A DNA stretch of 64,000 bases. Origin: Paulinella micropora (Eukaryota > Cercozoa > Imbricatea > Euglyphida > Paulinellidae). Each line of letters opens with the position of its first letter. The first letter of the stretch is position 1. The DNA lies in assembly GCA_019918135.1 (NCBI GenBank), contig WBZZ01003222.1:46001-110000 (forward strand), read 5' to 3'. Position numbers and translations under genes: made by a program. The notes under the pieces were generated by a model, which was given only the letters and a program-made list of their open reading frames with translations, had not been told where the DNA came from and searched no databases. Shown one piece after another: positions 20,579-30,982 of this stretch.

Positions 20579-20891
20579 TACGGCCGAAACATGGAAGTGA
20601 TATGGCAAATAAAGGCATTGGTGCCGAAATGTCCTTGGGTACTGCCTTTTTTCGACCATTTATTTAAAAGAAAAATACATATATACACAAAACAAAGTCG
20701 CAGATTGCTGCTGAGATCATTAACTAAACTTGCAGCACTGCTGACGGCGGCGGTCTCTCTGTGATCTTTCTGCTCTTGGGGGGGGGGGGGGGTGCGCCCC
20801 CCCCCTCCCCTTCTCCCTCTCCCCCCCTTCTTTTCTTACTAGTAGAGTGTAGAAAAAGCCAGTCCCGCGCGTTCACAAAGAACATAAAGGA
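20579..20891. other. Intergenic: TGATATGG inverted repeat and G/C-run hairpin
   Basis: 20572-20660 is a copy of the TGATACGGCCGAAACATGG / CTTTTTTCGACCAT inverted repeat. 20779-20815 is a G-run, TGCG, C-run hairpin. The stretch 20708-20775 ('TTAACTAAACTTGCAGCACT') recurs inside the RING gene near 26049-26100, suggesting copying from that gene. No gene seen. Confidence 0.5.
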
Positions 20892-21824
20892 ATGGCCATA
20901 GTACCTCCGGCGGAAGCAGCGACCAAGGATATTCGGTCAGTTTTCAGTAACGGTTATATTAACTCACCGAAGAAAAGCTGGGACCAATTGGTAAAACAAA
21001 AGAGACGAGCTCTTAAACTTACTGAGGAAAAAGAATGGCCAGGACCTTGCGAGCACAAGCAGAAGGCATTTATTGCGGGCGCCACCTTGGAGGTAAACGC
21101 ACCTCACGATGCTCCCTGGCTCTGGTCACCCAAACCTGCCCCAAACGCAGCTTTCGAGGCATTTATTAGTCAGGGCCTGGGACGTAGCGATGATGGAAAA
21201 CGGGTCCTGACAGATCTGGCACCAGAAAAGAAAAAAAATGTGCTGAAGACGCTGCGCAAATATTTCGACCAGGGCCTAAAAGCCAACTCGCATTTGCAAT
21301 GGGTACAACACTGTCGTGGTGGTGTTGATATAGAAGATAAGATTTTAGGGTCGAGGCAGTGTCCCAATTTAAATGTATGGTTTATGCAGCACGTCCGGGA
21401 TTACCTGCGGGGTTCAGGGACGGTGCGTCACGATAATATCCAGTGGTTGGGCTACCACGCTCGGCAAATGCTGAAGCGGATTTGGCCCACAGTAAGGAAT
21501 GCGGGCCTGTGCGTGCGGTTGTTTCATGTTTATTTGGCTTGTTATCAAACCTGGGCTGCTCCCGAGAACAGCCAAAAGCTCTATGACTGGATCTACAACT
21601 ATGGACGCTCCTCAGAAATAATCGCTGGATGCGCCGCCGAGGCCTTGGGTACGCTGGATATTCAAAAGGACATGCAATATCTATTGGGTGAGGAGGGCTT
21701 TGACAATACTTTGAAGGCCAGGAATCTGGTGATTTCTCTGCACTGGCCGCCCGAATCTAGTGCAAATGAAATCGAATCTCTTCTTAAAACCTTACGCGAG
21801 GAAATACAGAACGCGAAGCCCTAA
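20892..21824 (+). CDS. Orphan family A protein, full length (310 aa)
   Basis: Intact ATG-started ORF. No known domain recognised. A truncated paralogue lies at 28204-28902 (minus). Shared features: 'PC(E/I)HK.KAFIAGA', an 'L..L....K.K..K.LR..F..GLK.N.HL....HC' block at residues ~95-140, a 'W(F)..H(V).DY..GS.T' segment, and a C-terminal 'HWPP.....E..S.LK.L...I' motif. Repeated conserved Cys/His positions hint at a metal site, unproven. Two members in one viral block suggest a lineage-specific family. Function unknown. Confidence 0.7.
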   Translation: MAIVPPAEAATKDIRSVFSNGYINSPKKSWDQLVKQKRRALKLTEEKEWPGPCEHKQKAFIAGATLEVNAPHDAPWLWSPKPAPNAAFEAFISQGLGRSDDGKRVLTDLAPEKKKNVLKTLRKYFDQGLKANSHLQWVQHCRGGVDIEDKILGSRQCPNLNVWFMQHVRDYLRGSGTVRHDNIQWLGYHARQMLKRIWPTVRNAGLCVRLFHVYLACYQTWAAPENSQKLYDWIYNYGRSSEIIAGCAAEALGTLDIQKDMQYLLGEEGFDNTLKARNLVISLHWPPESSANEIESLLKTLREEIQNAKP

Positions 21825-22626
21825 AAACAGGCCTAGCGCGTTGAAAAAAGTGCATTTTATTATTAAAAGCTCGATATTTCCGCGATCGCTTGACTTTTGT
21901 TTGGGGTGTAAATGACTAGAGGGGGCAAGCAGCCTTTGTTTGTAATTAGCGCAAGCCAACCATTCCCTCAATGATAAGGCCGGGGATTTTGGCAGAGAGG
22001 AATCGCACCCCTGGCACATTGACAAAAAGAGGCTCCGGAGACATCGGAGCTTGGACACGTGCGCCAGACCCGCGTCTGTGATGCCCACGCAGCGATCGAG
22101 ATCCAGGTATCGCAGAGTCTCAAGCGCAGAAAGGTGCTGCAGCCCCTTGTCCGTGATTTGGCTACAACCGTTGAGGTTTAGCTGTTGCAACCTTCGACAG
22201 CCCGACAATGTTAGCAGCCACTCGTCGCTGGCCTGGCGGCAGTCTGTAAGGTTCAAGGTCCGTAGCTGGGCCGTAGGTAAAAGCGAGATCCCTGCTCGTG
22301 TACGAAAGCCCCTCGTCTGTGATTTGGGGGCAGCCATACAGGTCAAGACGCCGCAGTCTGAGGACGCTCGACAGGGCGCGTAGCTCTCCGTTCCCGACTT
22401 GTTTGCAAAACTGTAGCATCAGGATTTTCAGGGTCGGAAGCGCAGTGGGCATAAGGGCTAGCGCCTCACACAGGCTCGCGGTCACGCCCTCCAAGGACAG
22501 GCTGTCGACCTGCAGCCCGCGCAACTGCCGCATTACTTGGGCTGGACAGCCGCTAGCCGCGCCCAGCTTTACATCGCGAATGACAACCCTGGCTTCGCCC
22601 CAGGCCGGGCCCCAGGCGGCCAGCAA
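21792..22626 (-). pseudogene. LRR protein remnant (AMN1-type repeats), frameshifted
   Basis: The upstream part ('LKILMLQFCKQVGNGELRAL', 'LRRLDLYGCPQITDEGLSY') and downstream part ('LRTLNLTDCRQASDEWLLTL', 'LQQLNLNGCSQITDKGLQHL', 'LRYLDLDRCVGITDAGLAHV') are in different frames that meet near 22300. No F-box or ATG is present at the 5' side, so the N-terminus is also lost. The reading frame runs to 21792 and overlaps the convergent orphan gene, but the real end is probably nearer 21900; a minus-strand AATAAA lies near 21855. Confidence 0.7.
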
Positions 22627-22805
22627 CAGTTTGTGGTCGGGCTTGCGCTCTTTTCCATGCTCCTCTTTATTTTGCCAAGAAGGGGTACAAGAGCAAGGAG
22701 GGGGGGGGGGAGAGAAACTGTTGCTCTAATAGTAATAGTACTTGTTAATGATCAAGCTTATCACGTCGCCCGATGGGGCTACACTCTTGCAGTGTCTCCC
22801 CCTCC

Positions 22806-22843
<38 letters not shown>

Positions 22844-23097
22844 ACGGTTTTTAAGGGGCACACTGCGCGGCCCGCTGCAGGCGCAGACCGACTTCGGCCA
22901 CCTGGGCGCTGCTTATGAATACGGTTTGTGCAAACGGCGCCATCCTGCTGTGAGATGCGGTAGTACATTTGAGTGACGACGAAGCGGTGGGTGCTGAAGG
23001 CCCCGCTACTAGCGGCCGAGGCGGAGCCGGGAGTGTTAACACAGGTTTGTTCCGTCCGGCAGGCCCCTACGGCCTTGCGCGTCAAGTAGTATTTTTT
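22627..23097. other. Gene-poor stretch with a (CT)n microsatellite
   Basis: A (CT)n tract lies at about 22807-22842. A minus-strand open frame (23085-22860, 'FVVTQMYYRISQQDG') looks mildly coding but has no recognisable domain and no ATG. Otherwise nothing seen. Confidence 0.35.
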
Positions 23098-24126
<1,029 letters not shown>

Positions 24127-24162
24127 GGGACAGCGACGGAAGCTCGGCCGAGATTTTCTTTC

Positions 24163-24400
24163 ACCAAGAAAGGGAAGAAAGAGAAGAGGGGGAAAGAGGG
24201 AGAGACAGAGAGGGTGGCTACCCCCCTCCCCTCCCCTCCCCTTTCCCTCTCCCCTCCCCTGTCCTCTCCCCTTCCCCTTTCTGGCCCCCCCCAGGAAATT
24301 TCTGTCGAGCTCTCGGGCTCGACAAAAAAATGTTTTTTGGCGCGCTATATATTTTTCCGGGAAAATGCTTGATTTGTATTGCATGTTTTAGGGCCGGGGC
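24163..24400. repeat. Direct repeat, left copy, flanking the BTB gene
   Basis: Starts TTTCACCAAGAAAGGGAAG, continues through purine-rich and then CCCTCCCCTCCCC stretches, GAAATTTCTGTCGAGCTCTC, CGACAAAAAAATG and TTTTCCGGGAAAATGCTTGA. The same ordered ~250 bp is at 25379-25632. Confidence 0.8.
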
Positions 24401-24624
24401 GACCCGTTTATTTGGTGCTGAGTTTCGCTGTTTTGCACTGGGTGTGATACGGCCGGAAAAGGCAGTGCTTCCGGGTTTTTCCGGCGGAACTGCCTTTTTT
24501 AGCCATATCACTCCCAAAGTCCGACCATATAAGAATTCGGAAAACAAAGCCGTTTAAGTCGATAATAGTTCTCAGTTCTGCGTTGTGTAAGACTTCTTTG
24601 AGCTTTTATTAAAAAGGGTATTTG
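24401..24624. repeat. TGATATGG-type inverted repeat and poly(A)-like motif
   Basis: 24444-24530 is a hairpin with arms GTGATACGGCCGGAAAAGGC and its complement around GTGCTTCCGGGTTTTTCCGG. On the minus strand TTTTTAATAAAAGCTC (24600-24615) may be the BTB gene's poly(A) signal. Confidence 0.6.
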
Positions 24625-25356
24625 TTATTTTGGCAACACTGGACTCTGCCATTTGGGCCAAGCAAGAAATGTATCGAAGGGTGCCACTTGCAAATACCTC
24701 AACTGGAACACCACAGCCCCCGCCCAGCGGGCCAGGGAGCGCTCGAACGACACACAGAACGTATTCTCGTGCGACCAATTTGCTCGTCCCGTTTTGCTCG
24801 TGCTGCGGGAAACGGTCCGAGCTGGGTTCTTATCTTGGCAGCGAGCGCAATAGCTCGTGGTGTGCCTGGGCAGCTGTGTGACCTCAGATTTCTGTTCCCT
24901 CCTGCTGAGTGTATTGATTTGGTCGAGAGGGAGGCCGAGAGGCGTCCAGCACTCGCGACAAAAGCCCACTTGACAGAGAGGCGGAGACAATGGCCTATTC
25001 TCCGATGTTCCATAGAACCTGCCATCCGAGGCGACAGCGTACTTGGTTTGTACCTCGAGCACATAATAACAGGCTAGCAGCTGCAGTAGGGCGTGAGGGC
25101 AGCCGGTGCGGAGATATGAAAGGACCACACTGAAGGGCTTGGGGTCAAGATCCACAAAGACGGGTTCATGAACATCCCAACGCGAGGCAGACAAGGTAGT
25201 CAGCAGTTCTCGAAACAGAGCGCTACGTGAATTTTCTAAGGTATCTGCATGGGCTCGAAAGATAGTACCCCCCACGTCCAGCGTGATGAGTCTATCGCTG
25301 GGTTCGAGAGTAGGCGTCAGGGGCTCCGGGCTTGCGTCTTCTTGAGAAGCAGACAT
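24625..25356 (-). CDS. BTB (KCTD/T1-type) domain protein (243 aa)
   Basis: ATG at 25356. Residues ~22-100 form a T1-type BTB domain: 'RLITLDVGGTIFRAHADTL', 'SRSALFRELL', 'PVFVDLDPKPFSVVLSYLRT'. The C-terminal half has CxxC-like pairs ('GFCRECW', 'YCARCQDK') that could bind zinc; it ends 'WPKWQSPVLPK'. BTB/KCTD proteins oligomerise and act as CUL3 adaptors, so with the F-box and RING proteins this suggests ubiquitin-pathway manipulation. Frame intact. Flanked by long direct repeats (24163-24400 and 25379-25632). Confidence 0.8.
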   Translation of the reverse strand: MSASQEDASPEPLTPTLEPSDRLITLDVGGTIFRAHADTLENSRSALFRELLTTLSASRWDVHEPVFVDLDPKPFSVVLSYLRTGCPHALLQLLACYYVLEVQTKYAVASDGRFYGTSENRPLSPPLCQVGFCRECWTPLGLPLDQINTLSRREQKSEVTQLPRHTTSYCARCQDKNPARTVSRSTSKTGRANWSHENTFCVSFERSLARWAGAVVFQLRYLQVAPFDTFLAWPKWQSPVLPK

Positions 25357-25378
25357 TGCTTAGAGCTTGACAGAGATT

Positions 25379-25632
25379 TGCTTTCACCAAGAAAGGGAAG
25401 AAAGAGAAGAGGGGGAAAGAGGGAGAAAAAGAGGGGGGGGGGGGCTACCCCCCCCCTCCCCTTTCCCCCTCCCCTCCCCTGTCCTCTCCCCCTTCCCCTC
25501 CCCTGTCCTCTCTCCCTTCCCTTTTTGCCCCCCCAAGAAATTTCTGTCGAGCTCTCGGGGTCGACAAAAAAAAGTTTTTGGCGCGCTATGTTTCTTTTCC
25601 GGGAAAATGCTTGATTTGTATTGCCTGTTTTA
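25379..25632. repeat. Direct repeat, right copy, flanking the BTB gene
   Basis: Same order as 24163-24400 with expanded pyrimidine runs. Followed by a degenerate TACGGTCGAAATAGGCAAT hairpin arm and a G/C hairpin (25728-25757). Confidence 0.8.
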
Positions 25633-25756
25633 GGTCCCGATACGGTCGAAATAGGCAATACTTCCCCCGTTTTCCCGCTAGATGGACGTTTAATTAAGAA
25701 AACAACCTTTTTTGTACTTCCGTTTAAGGGGGGGCGCGGGGGCATGCCCCCCGGAT

Positions 25757-27865
25757 TTACAAGGGAGCCACAAATTGTGTGATGGCCTGCCTGCACAATG
25801 GACAAATCTTTAGCTGACTAGCGCAGTTAGCACATATCCGAGCGTGCCCGCACGGAATCAAGACCACCTGAGCCCCTGTTTCTTTGCCGGGCTCGTCGAG
25901 GCACACTGCGCAATACACGCGTTGTAGCTTGGTCTGCTGGTCCACTAGCTTAGACCTCAGTCCGTCCAGTGCCGCTAGGGAGGTGTCTATGGCCTCTTTG
26001 TCGTCAGAGTCGGGCCAGAGCTGTGGCCCCTCGATCTGCTTGAGAACGTTAACTAAACTTGCAGCACTGCTGACGGCGGCAGCCTCTCTGGGCTCTTTCT
26101 GCTCTTGGGGCACGGGGCGACTCTTTTTTTCTTTTCGCCGGAGCTGGCGGAGCGACCGGCGCGCCTGGCTGCACAGCGTTCTGGTCTCCTGTAGTTTCTG
26201 TTCTAGAAGTTCTAATTCCCCCCGCGTGCGGTTCGCGTCCACTGAGAGCCTTTCGTTCCTGCGCCGCAGCTCGCGTGTGAGCTCCTCCGCGCCGGCCAGC
26301 TCTTTTTGCTTGAACTCTAGCGCCTGGCACGCGTCAGCCAGCTCGCGTTGGGCCGCCTCCTTTTTGCAAGTCTCGCAACGACCGCAGGGCTCCTTCTGCT
26401 GTGGGTGCTCCGGCTCTTCCTCTGCCTGATAGGCTCTTGACTGCCCCTCGTCTGCTGCCAAAGAGTCATCATCTTTGTCGCCTTCGTCGTCTTCGTCGTC
26501 CTCGCCGTCTTCCTCCTCTTCGCTGCCCTCGTCGTAGTCTTCGCTCTCTTTGTCGAGGCCAGCCAGCAACGCGTCATCGCACATCGCGTCCAAGTTCGCC
26601 AGTAGCTGCGCGGGCGACTCAAAACCTTGCGCAACCAGCCGGGGTCTGAGTTGGTTCCAGAAGTCAGGCGAACTGACCAGGTCCAGGTCGCAGCTCCAAT
26701 CACGAAGCCATGCGCCCTCCAGTGACGCCCCCCAACGCGACAAGATGCCGACCATGCACAAGACTTGCGGCACACACTCTGGCATGTCTAAGAGTTCATC
26801 CCTATCATCCACAACGTTGACAATTGCAATTTCTAACAGAGCACGTGCCTGCTGAGAGGTCACCTGCGCTTGCTGCAGCAAAAACTGCAGCAAGACTGGA
26901 GATTGATCTGCAATGGCCGCGACGCACCAGCTCCAGTCCGACAAGTTCAGGATTTCCCTGGCGTCGTCTAGTATAGCAAACAGCTTCTCTCGCTCCAGCT
27001 GCATGAGCGACGCGTTCAAGATCGAGATAAGGTATCCAGCCCTGTGGTGCACCGGCCCGTCCAGCTCGAGCTGCATCACCTTGAACATGTCTGCCAATAG
27101 CATTTCCAGCGGAAACACTGTGTTAGCTTTGGTCTCTTGTTCACCCCGCATGGAGCGCAGACCCGCCAGCACAGACCTCAGCGGCCCGGGCGACGGGTAG
27201 CGCACGCGAAGCGCCCGCCACACTCGGCCTGCGGACCCCAGCCAGCTGGTCCAAGTGCTCGCGTACAGCAGGGGCGACATTTGCTGGAGTTGCGCCTTGG
27301 CCACCAACGACGACACGGCGCTCAGTCTCGCTGTCAGCGGGGTTGTATCACTGCAAACCAAGCCCAGCACTGCCTGCGCCAGTTGGTATTGCTCGTAACC
27401 CTGGGCTAAATAGCCCGTGCCTAGCGCTTCTAGGCTGTTCCACAAGGCCTGGAGCGGCGGCCCGTCCAGCCCCTCGGATGTCAGCTTGCAGAACAAAGCG
27501 AACAAATCTTGGCGCAGCGTAGTCGCTCCAGAGACCACGCTGCGGGGCAGGCAGAGCTTTAGCAGCTCCGCCTTGGCCTTCGCCTCCGACCGCCAACTTC
27601 GCAGTGTATGCTCAGTCAAGGCAACATCGCCTCTGCGAATAAACTTCTCGAGCATCGGCAGCCACATCCCCGCACAGGCCTTACTGTGGAGCAAAAATGG
27701 CACATTGCTCATCTGCATTTCCGCGAGGCGGAAGAGGTCCACGGTCGTGCTGGCAAGCAGGCAAGCTTCCTCCATGCGTCGAGACATGCTGCGCGCGCCG
27801 TCTCGTTTATCGATATCGTGCCCGTCTGCGAGCGGTTGCTCCTGGCTGCCACAAGGTGCCTGCAT
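25757..27865 (-). CDS. RING-finger protein with acidic and coiled-coil regions (~702 aa)
   Basis: ATG at 27865 ('MQAPCGSQEQP') preferred because the 49 codons upstream are low-complexity intergenic sequence. Residues ~1-450 are helical and rich in Leu/Gln. An acidic run follows ('SEEEEDGEDDEDDEGDKDDD'), a 'CGRCETCKKEA' motif, a coiled coil ('LTRELRRRNERL' ... 'LELLEQKLQE'), then a C-terminal C3HC4 RING: 'CAVCLDE', 'IPCGHARICANC', 'CPLCRQ'. C-terminal RINGs of this kind are E3 ubiquitin ligases, often IAP/MULAN-like in large DNA viruses. Frame intact. Part of its coding sequence recurs at 20708-20775. Confidence 0.8.
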   Translation of the reverse strand: MQAPCGSQEQPLADGHDIDKRDGARSMSRRMEEACLLASTTVDLFRLAEMQMSNVPFLLHSKACAGMWLPMLEKFIRRGDVALTEHTLRSWRSEAKAKAELLKLCLPRSVVSGATTLRQDLFALFCKLTSEGLDGPPLQALWNSLEALGTGYLAQGYEQYQLAQAVLGLVCSDTTPLTARLSAVSSLVAKAQLQQMSPLLYASTWTSWLGSAGRVWRALRVRYPSPGPLRSVLAGLRSMRGEQETKANTVFPLEMLLADMFKVMQLELDGPVHHRAGYLISILNASLMQLEREKLFAILDDAREILNLSDWSWCVAAIADQSPVLLQFLLQQAQVTSQQARALLEIAIVNVVDDRDELLDMPECVPQVLCMVGILSRWGASLEGAWLRDWSCDLDLVSSPDFWNQLRPRLVAQGFESPAQLLANLDAMCDDALLAGLDKESEDYDEGSEEEEDGEDDEDDEGDKDDDSLAADEGQSRAYQAEEEPEHPQQKEPCGRCETCKKEAAQRELADACQALEFKQKELAGAEELTRELRRRNERLSVDANRTRGELELLEQKLQETRTLCSQARRSLRQLRRKEKKSRPVPQEQKEPREAAAVSSAASLVNVLKQIEGPQLWPDSDDKEAIDTSLAALDGLRSKLVDQQTKLQRVYCAVCLDEPGKETGAQVVLIPCGHARICANCASQLKICPLCRQAITQFVAPL

Positions 27866-28203
27866 ACGGAGCTTGCACTCTTTGACAAAGTGACGGGTGC
27901 CCAAGAAGTAGAAACTCTCTGTCACTTGAGGAGAGGGGGGGGTTGCCCCCCCCTCCTTCTTCTTTTGCCTGAGGGAGGGAGGGGGGGGAGGAGAACATTT
28001 GTGCCCTTCCACCCCTTAATGAGAGGCTTCTAAGCAATCCTCAATTGAACAAGTAGGAAAACAGGGCCGAGCTTTTTTTATTGAGAAAAAAAACTTTTTT
28101 TTTTTTTTGCATAAGACTGGTTGTCTTTGTTACTTTGGCGACGCTTGGGCACCGACAATGGCGAAAAACGCGCACGCAGCCATCATTCGTGTGGTGTGTG
28201 GTC
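27866..28203. other. Intergenic with C/G-run hairpin
   Basis: GGGGGGGTTGCCCCCCCC (27936-27955) is a G/C-run hairpin. A T-rich tract lies at 28072-28106; on the minus strand CAATAAAAAAGCTC could serve the gene ending at 28204. No gene seen. Confidence 0.4.
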
Positions 28204-28902
28204 TCACGCTTTCCCTGCACCGCCAGAGCCCTCGTACCAATTGATTTTGTCCGTTAAATGTTTTAAGAAGCTGTCAACTTCCTTGGGATCGCTGGGCGGC
28301 CAATGCTGTTGGAGCATGAACGTTTCGGCGTCCTTGGTTTCGGCATGCACAGCACTGTGCTATGCGGGAGCTCCTGTGCCGCGTGCACTCCCAGCCACGA
28401 GATATCGTTGCGCACACGTCGCAGAGCCGCCAAAGTAATCTACGACATGACATTGGAACCACTCCCGAGGCTGCCTATCATCCAACAGCACCGCGCAGAA
28501 CTTATTCCAACCACAATGCCTTTGGAATTCGAGGTGCTCGTTGACCTTCAGGCCTTCATTGAAGAGTGCGCGCAGCTCTTTCCGAGCCTTGTCTTTCTGT
28601 TTCGCGGGCAGATTTGCCAGCAACGTATTATTTCGGGTCCCGTCACTGTTGGTCTTGAAGAACAAGTCAAACGCTTCCTCCTTTGCTTTTCCAAGCCCAA
28701 ACATTAAGCTGCTCCAGGGCCTTGGCGTGCTGAAGGCGGCGCCGGCAATGAACGCTTTTTTCTTGTGGATGCAAGGTTCTTCGCCTTTATACTTAACGAT
28801 ACTCTCCCATTTCTCTTTCTGTCCCCTATGCGCGAATACCGCCCATAGTTTGTCGTCGGGTTTGGACGCTTGAGCCGGGGGGCCGGAATTCTTTCCCTGC
28901 AT
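28204..28902 (-). pseudogene. Orphan family A protein, truncated paralogue
   Basis: ATG at 28902. Keeps 'EPCIHKKKAFIAGAAF', 'NTLLANLPAKQKDKARKELR', 'FNEGLKVNEHLEF' and 'WFQCHVVDYFGGSATCAQRY' of the 310-aa relative. About 100 central residues are missing, and the C-terminal motif ('FMLQQHWPPSDPKEVDSFLK') is in a different frame after a stop at ~28358-28362, ending at 28204. Internal deletion with frameshift; non-functional as a full-length protein. Confidence 0.65.
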
Positions 28903-29419
28903 GAGGTTTAGCTATTAAGTAGACGGCTTAAAGCCCAGGCTCGGGCTGAACAAGAACTTTCCAGCTCTTCCTGGTCCTCTCATCCGTAGCATGGGTCCAA
29001 GGGCGAGAGCTTGTCCTGTCTGTAGCGCCTCCCTCGATGGCAACTGGGCTAAGTTGATCCGACCGCTGCTGCTGCTGCTGGCGCTATTAGGCGGGGGGCG
29101 CCCAGGGCGCCCGAGGAAAGTGGTAAGGCTTACAACCGAGGCCCAGCCAAGCTAGACGACTTGGGCACGGAAAAAAAGACTATCCCCAGCAGGAGCGGAC
29201 ATTTCCTCTCCGGCCGCCCGGGGTTTTTCCTGGCCGGCAAAGAAAGAAAATGAAAAATGAATAAATAATATTTCTTTTTTTTTTAAAGCTCAGGCGGCCA
29301 AGTAAATTACCCCTGCCAACCAGAGTTTAATAAAAAAAACCGGACTAGGCCAAACATAGAAGAAATAAAAAAGCACAAGAGCCCCCGGGCAAGGCAACGA
29401 CAGCCCCCGTGGGTTTCGG
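28903..29419. other. Intergenic, nothing recognised
   Basis: Contains a short GCTGCTGCTGCTGCTG run, a GGCGGGGGGCGCCCAGGGCGCC palindrome-rich spot near 29090 and several AATAAA-like sites (29262, 29326). No convincing coding frame. Confidence 0.4.
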
Positions 29420-30982
29420 TCAAATGAACATCACGCACTGCCCGCCCGGGCGCGTGTTGCGGAAGAGGGCGGAGTTAGGGTCCAGGGCGTAGCAAAAGCC
29501 CAGATCAACCTTGCGCAATTGCGGGCGGCTAAGCAGAGACACAACCCCCGCCGTGGTGAGCTTTGCGCAGCTCTGGAGGCACAGGTCCGTTAGCTCGGGG
29601 AGGGCCGCCGCCAGGGAGGCGAGCCCGCAGTCGGTGAGCTGGCAGTGCGTAACTCGCAGGCAACGCAGGCGTCTCAGCCCCGCCACGTGCGCGGCGCCCG
29701 CGTCCGAGAACCACGCGTTACGACTTAGGTCCAGGCTGTGCAACCGTCGGAGGCCCGCGAGCCCGACCGCCACGGAGTCGGTAAGCTGGGCACAATGGCT
29801 CAGGTCTAGTCGCCGCAGGTTCTGCAGCGCGGGCAGGCGTTTCGCCTGCCCGGCGGTTGTGAGCCCGCGGCAGCCACGCAGCACCAGGCTGCGCAGGACC
29901 GGCAGGCCCGCCAGCCACGACAGGGCCCCATCGTCCAAGCCCGTACAACCGCCCAGGTCTACGCACCGCAGTTCAGCCAGCCCCACCAGGCGAGCTAGGC
30001 CACGGTACGTCAGTTGGTGGCAATCCCGGAGGCTCAGGCTGCGCATTCGGCGCAGCCCCGACAGGTGCGTCAGTCCCCCGTCGGCCAGTTGTGCACAATC
30101 TCCCAGGTCCAGGTGCCCCAGCCGGCACAGCCCCGACAAGGCGGCGAGGCCGGCGCCGGTCCAGCCCGTGCACCCCGCCAAGCTTAGGCGCTGCAGCCCG
30201 GGGAGCTCCGTCAGGTGCGCCAGGGCTTCGTCCGTGACTGAAGGGCAGCCATCGAGGTCCAGCCTTTGCAGGCCGGGCAGACCCCGCACTAGCCGGCCGA
30301 GCCCGTGTGCGCTGAAGCCCTCGCACCAGCGCAGGCCCAGCCACCGCAGATTGCGTAGCTCGGACAGGGCGGCCAGCACCGCGTCAGTCAGTCTCGGGCA
30401 GCCGTAGATCTCCAAGCCACGCAGCGCCCGGAGCTGGGGCAGGCCGAGCAGCTCGGCCTCGCCGGCGTCCTGGCACGCCGCCACCGACAAATGTTCCAGA
30501 CCACGTATATTGGCCAGCCGTGGGAGCTCTTCCCCCCCGGCGGACTGTAGTCCCAGCAGCGAGAGGGACCGCACACAGATCCCGCTAGCTCCAAGGGTAT
30601 CGAAGAGCGACTGCCTGGCGACGGGAGGGTAGTGACACGTCAGGTTGCTGAGGGCCGGCCACTCCGCCCAAATGGCGGGGGGCACGGGCCCGTGGATTTG
30701 GCCGAGCGTCAGAGCAAAGGGGCTCGGGCGGGGTCGCGCACAGGGGCCGCCGCGGCACACGCGTGCCCACATAGCAAACAGCCACAGCGGATTGTCAGCC
30801 ACGAAGGAGCAGACCAGGCCGAACACGTCCTGTGGCAGGCGCTTAAAGTCCAGCCCCCGGGCCGACCGCGGCGCCGGCGCGGGGGTGGTGGTGCTGCTGC
30901 TAAGGTCCAAGCGGGGTCGTTTGCGGGCACGGGTTGGGCCTACTAGTGGCGGATCTCTGGCCCTGCCGCGCCCGCAATTCAT
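29420..30982 (-). CDS. F-box/LRR protein 3, AMN1/FBXL type (520 aa)
   Basis: ATG at 30982. The N-terminus has 'RARKRPRLDLSS' (NLS-like), then an F-box-like segment 'FKRLPQDVFGLVCSFVADNP'. From residue ~120, about 14 regular 24-25-residue cysteine-containing LRRs follow, e.g. 'LRSLSLRDCHQLTYRGLARL' and 'LRRLDLSHCAQLTDSVAVGL'. Closest in style to FBXL/AMN1 LRRs that recruit substrates to SCF ligases. Frame intact and the repeat register unbroken. High GC has left long open shadows on the opposite strand. Confidence 0.85.
   Translation of the reverse strand: MNCGRGRARDPPLVGPTRARKRPRLDLSSSTTTPAPAPRSARGLDFKRLPQDVFGLVCSFVADNPLWLFAMWARVCRGGPCARPRPSPFALTLGQIHGPVPPAIWAEWPALSNLTCHYPPVARQSLFDTLGASGICVRSLSLLGLQSAGGEELPRLANIRGLEHLSVAACQDAGEAELLGLPQLRALRGLEIYGCPRLTDAVLAALSELRNLRWLGLRWCEGFSAHGLGRLVRGLPGLQRLDLDGCPSVTDEALAHLTELPGLQRLSLAGCTGWTGAGLAALSGLCRLGHLDLGDCAQLADGGLTHLSGLRRMRSLSLRDCHQLTYRGLARLVGLAELRCVDLGGCTGLDDGALSWLAGLPVLRSLVLRGCRGLTTAGQAKRLPALQNLRRLDLSHCAQLTDSVAVGLAGLRRLHSLDLSRNAWFSDAGAAHVAGLRRLRCLRVTHCQLTDCGLASLAAALPELTDLCLQSCAKLTTAGVVSLLSRPQLRKVDLGFCYALDPNSALFRNTRPGGQCVMFI

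Larger units (their letters stand above)
17774..20580 (+). repeat. Tandem duplication of a ~1.4-kb kinase unit (17774-19258 / 19259-20580)
   Basis: Both units open with CTTTTTCGACCATATCACGA-type sequence (CTTTTTCGGCC in unit 2) and share AAAGCAAAGAAGTGTCAAAC, a GGGGTGAAGGGGTCTC-type leader, the kinase coding region and three hairpin elements at the same relative sites. Unit 2 has an internal deletion of ~120 bp in the coding region. The duplication therefore postdates the element insertions. Confidence 0.85.

Noticed and set aside
29511-30407. 298-codon plus-strand frame opposite the LRR gene
   Set aside because: High GC and regular LRR codons keep the opposite strand open; no independent domain.
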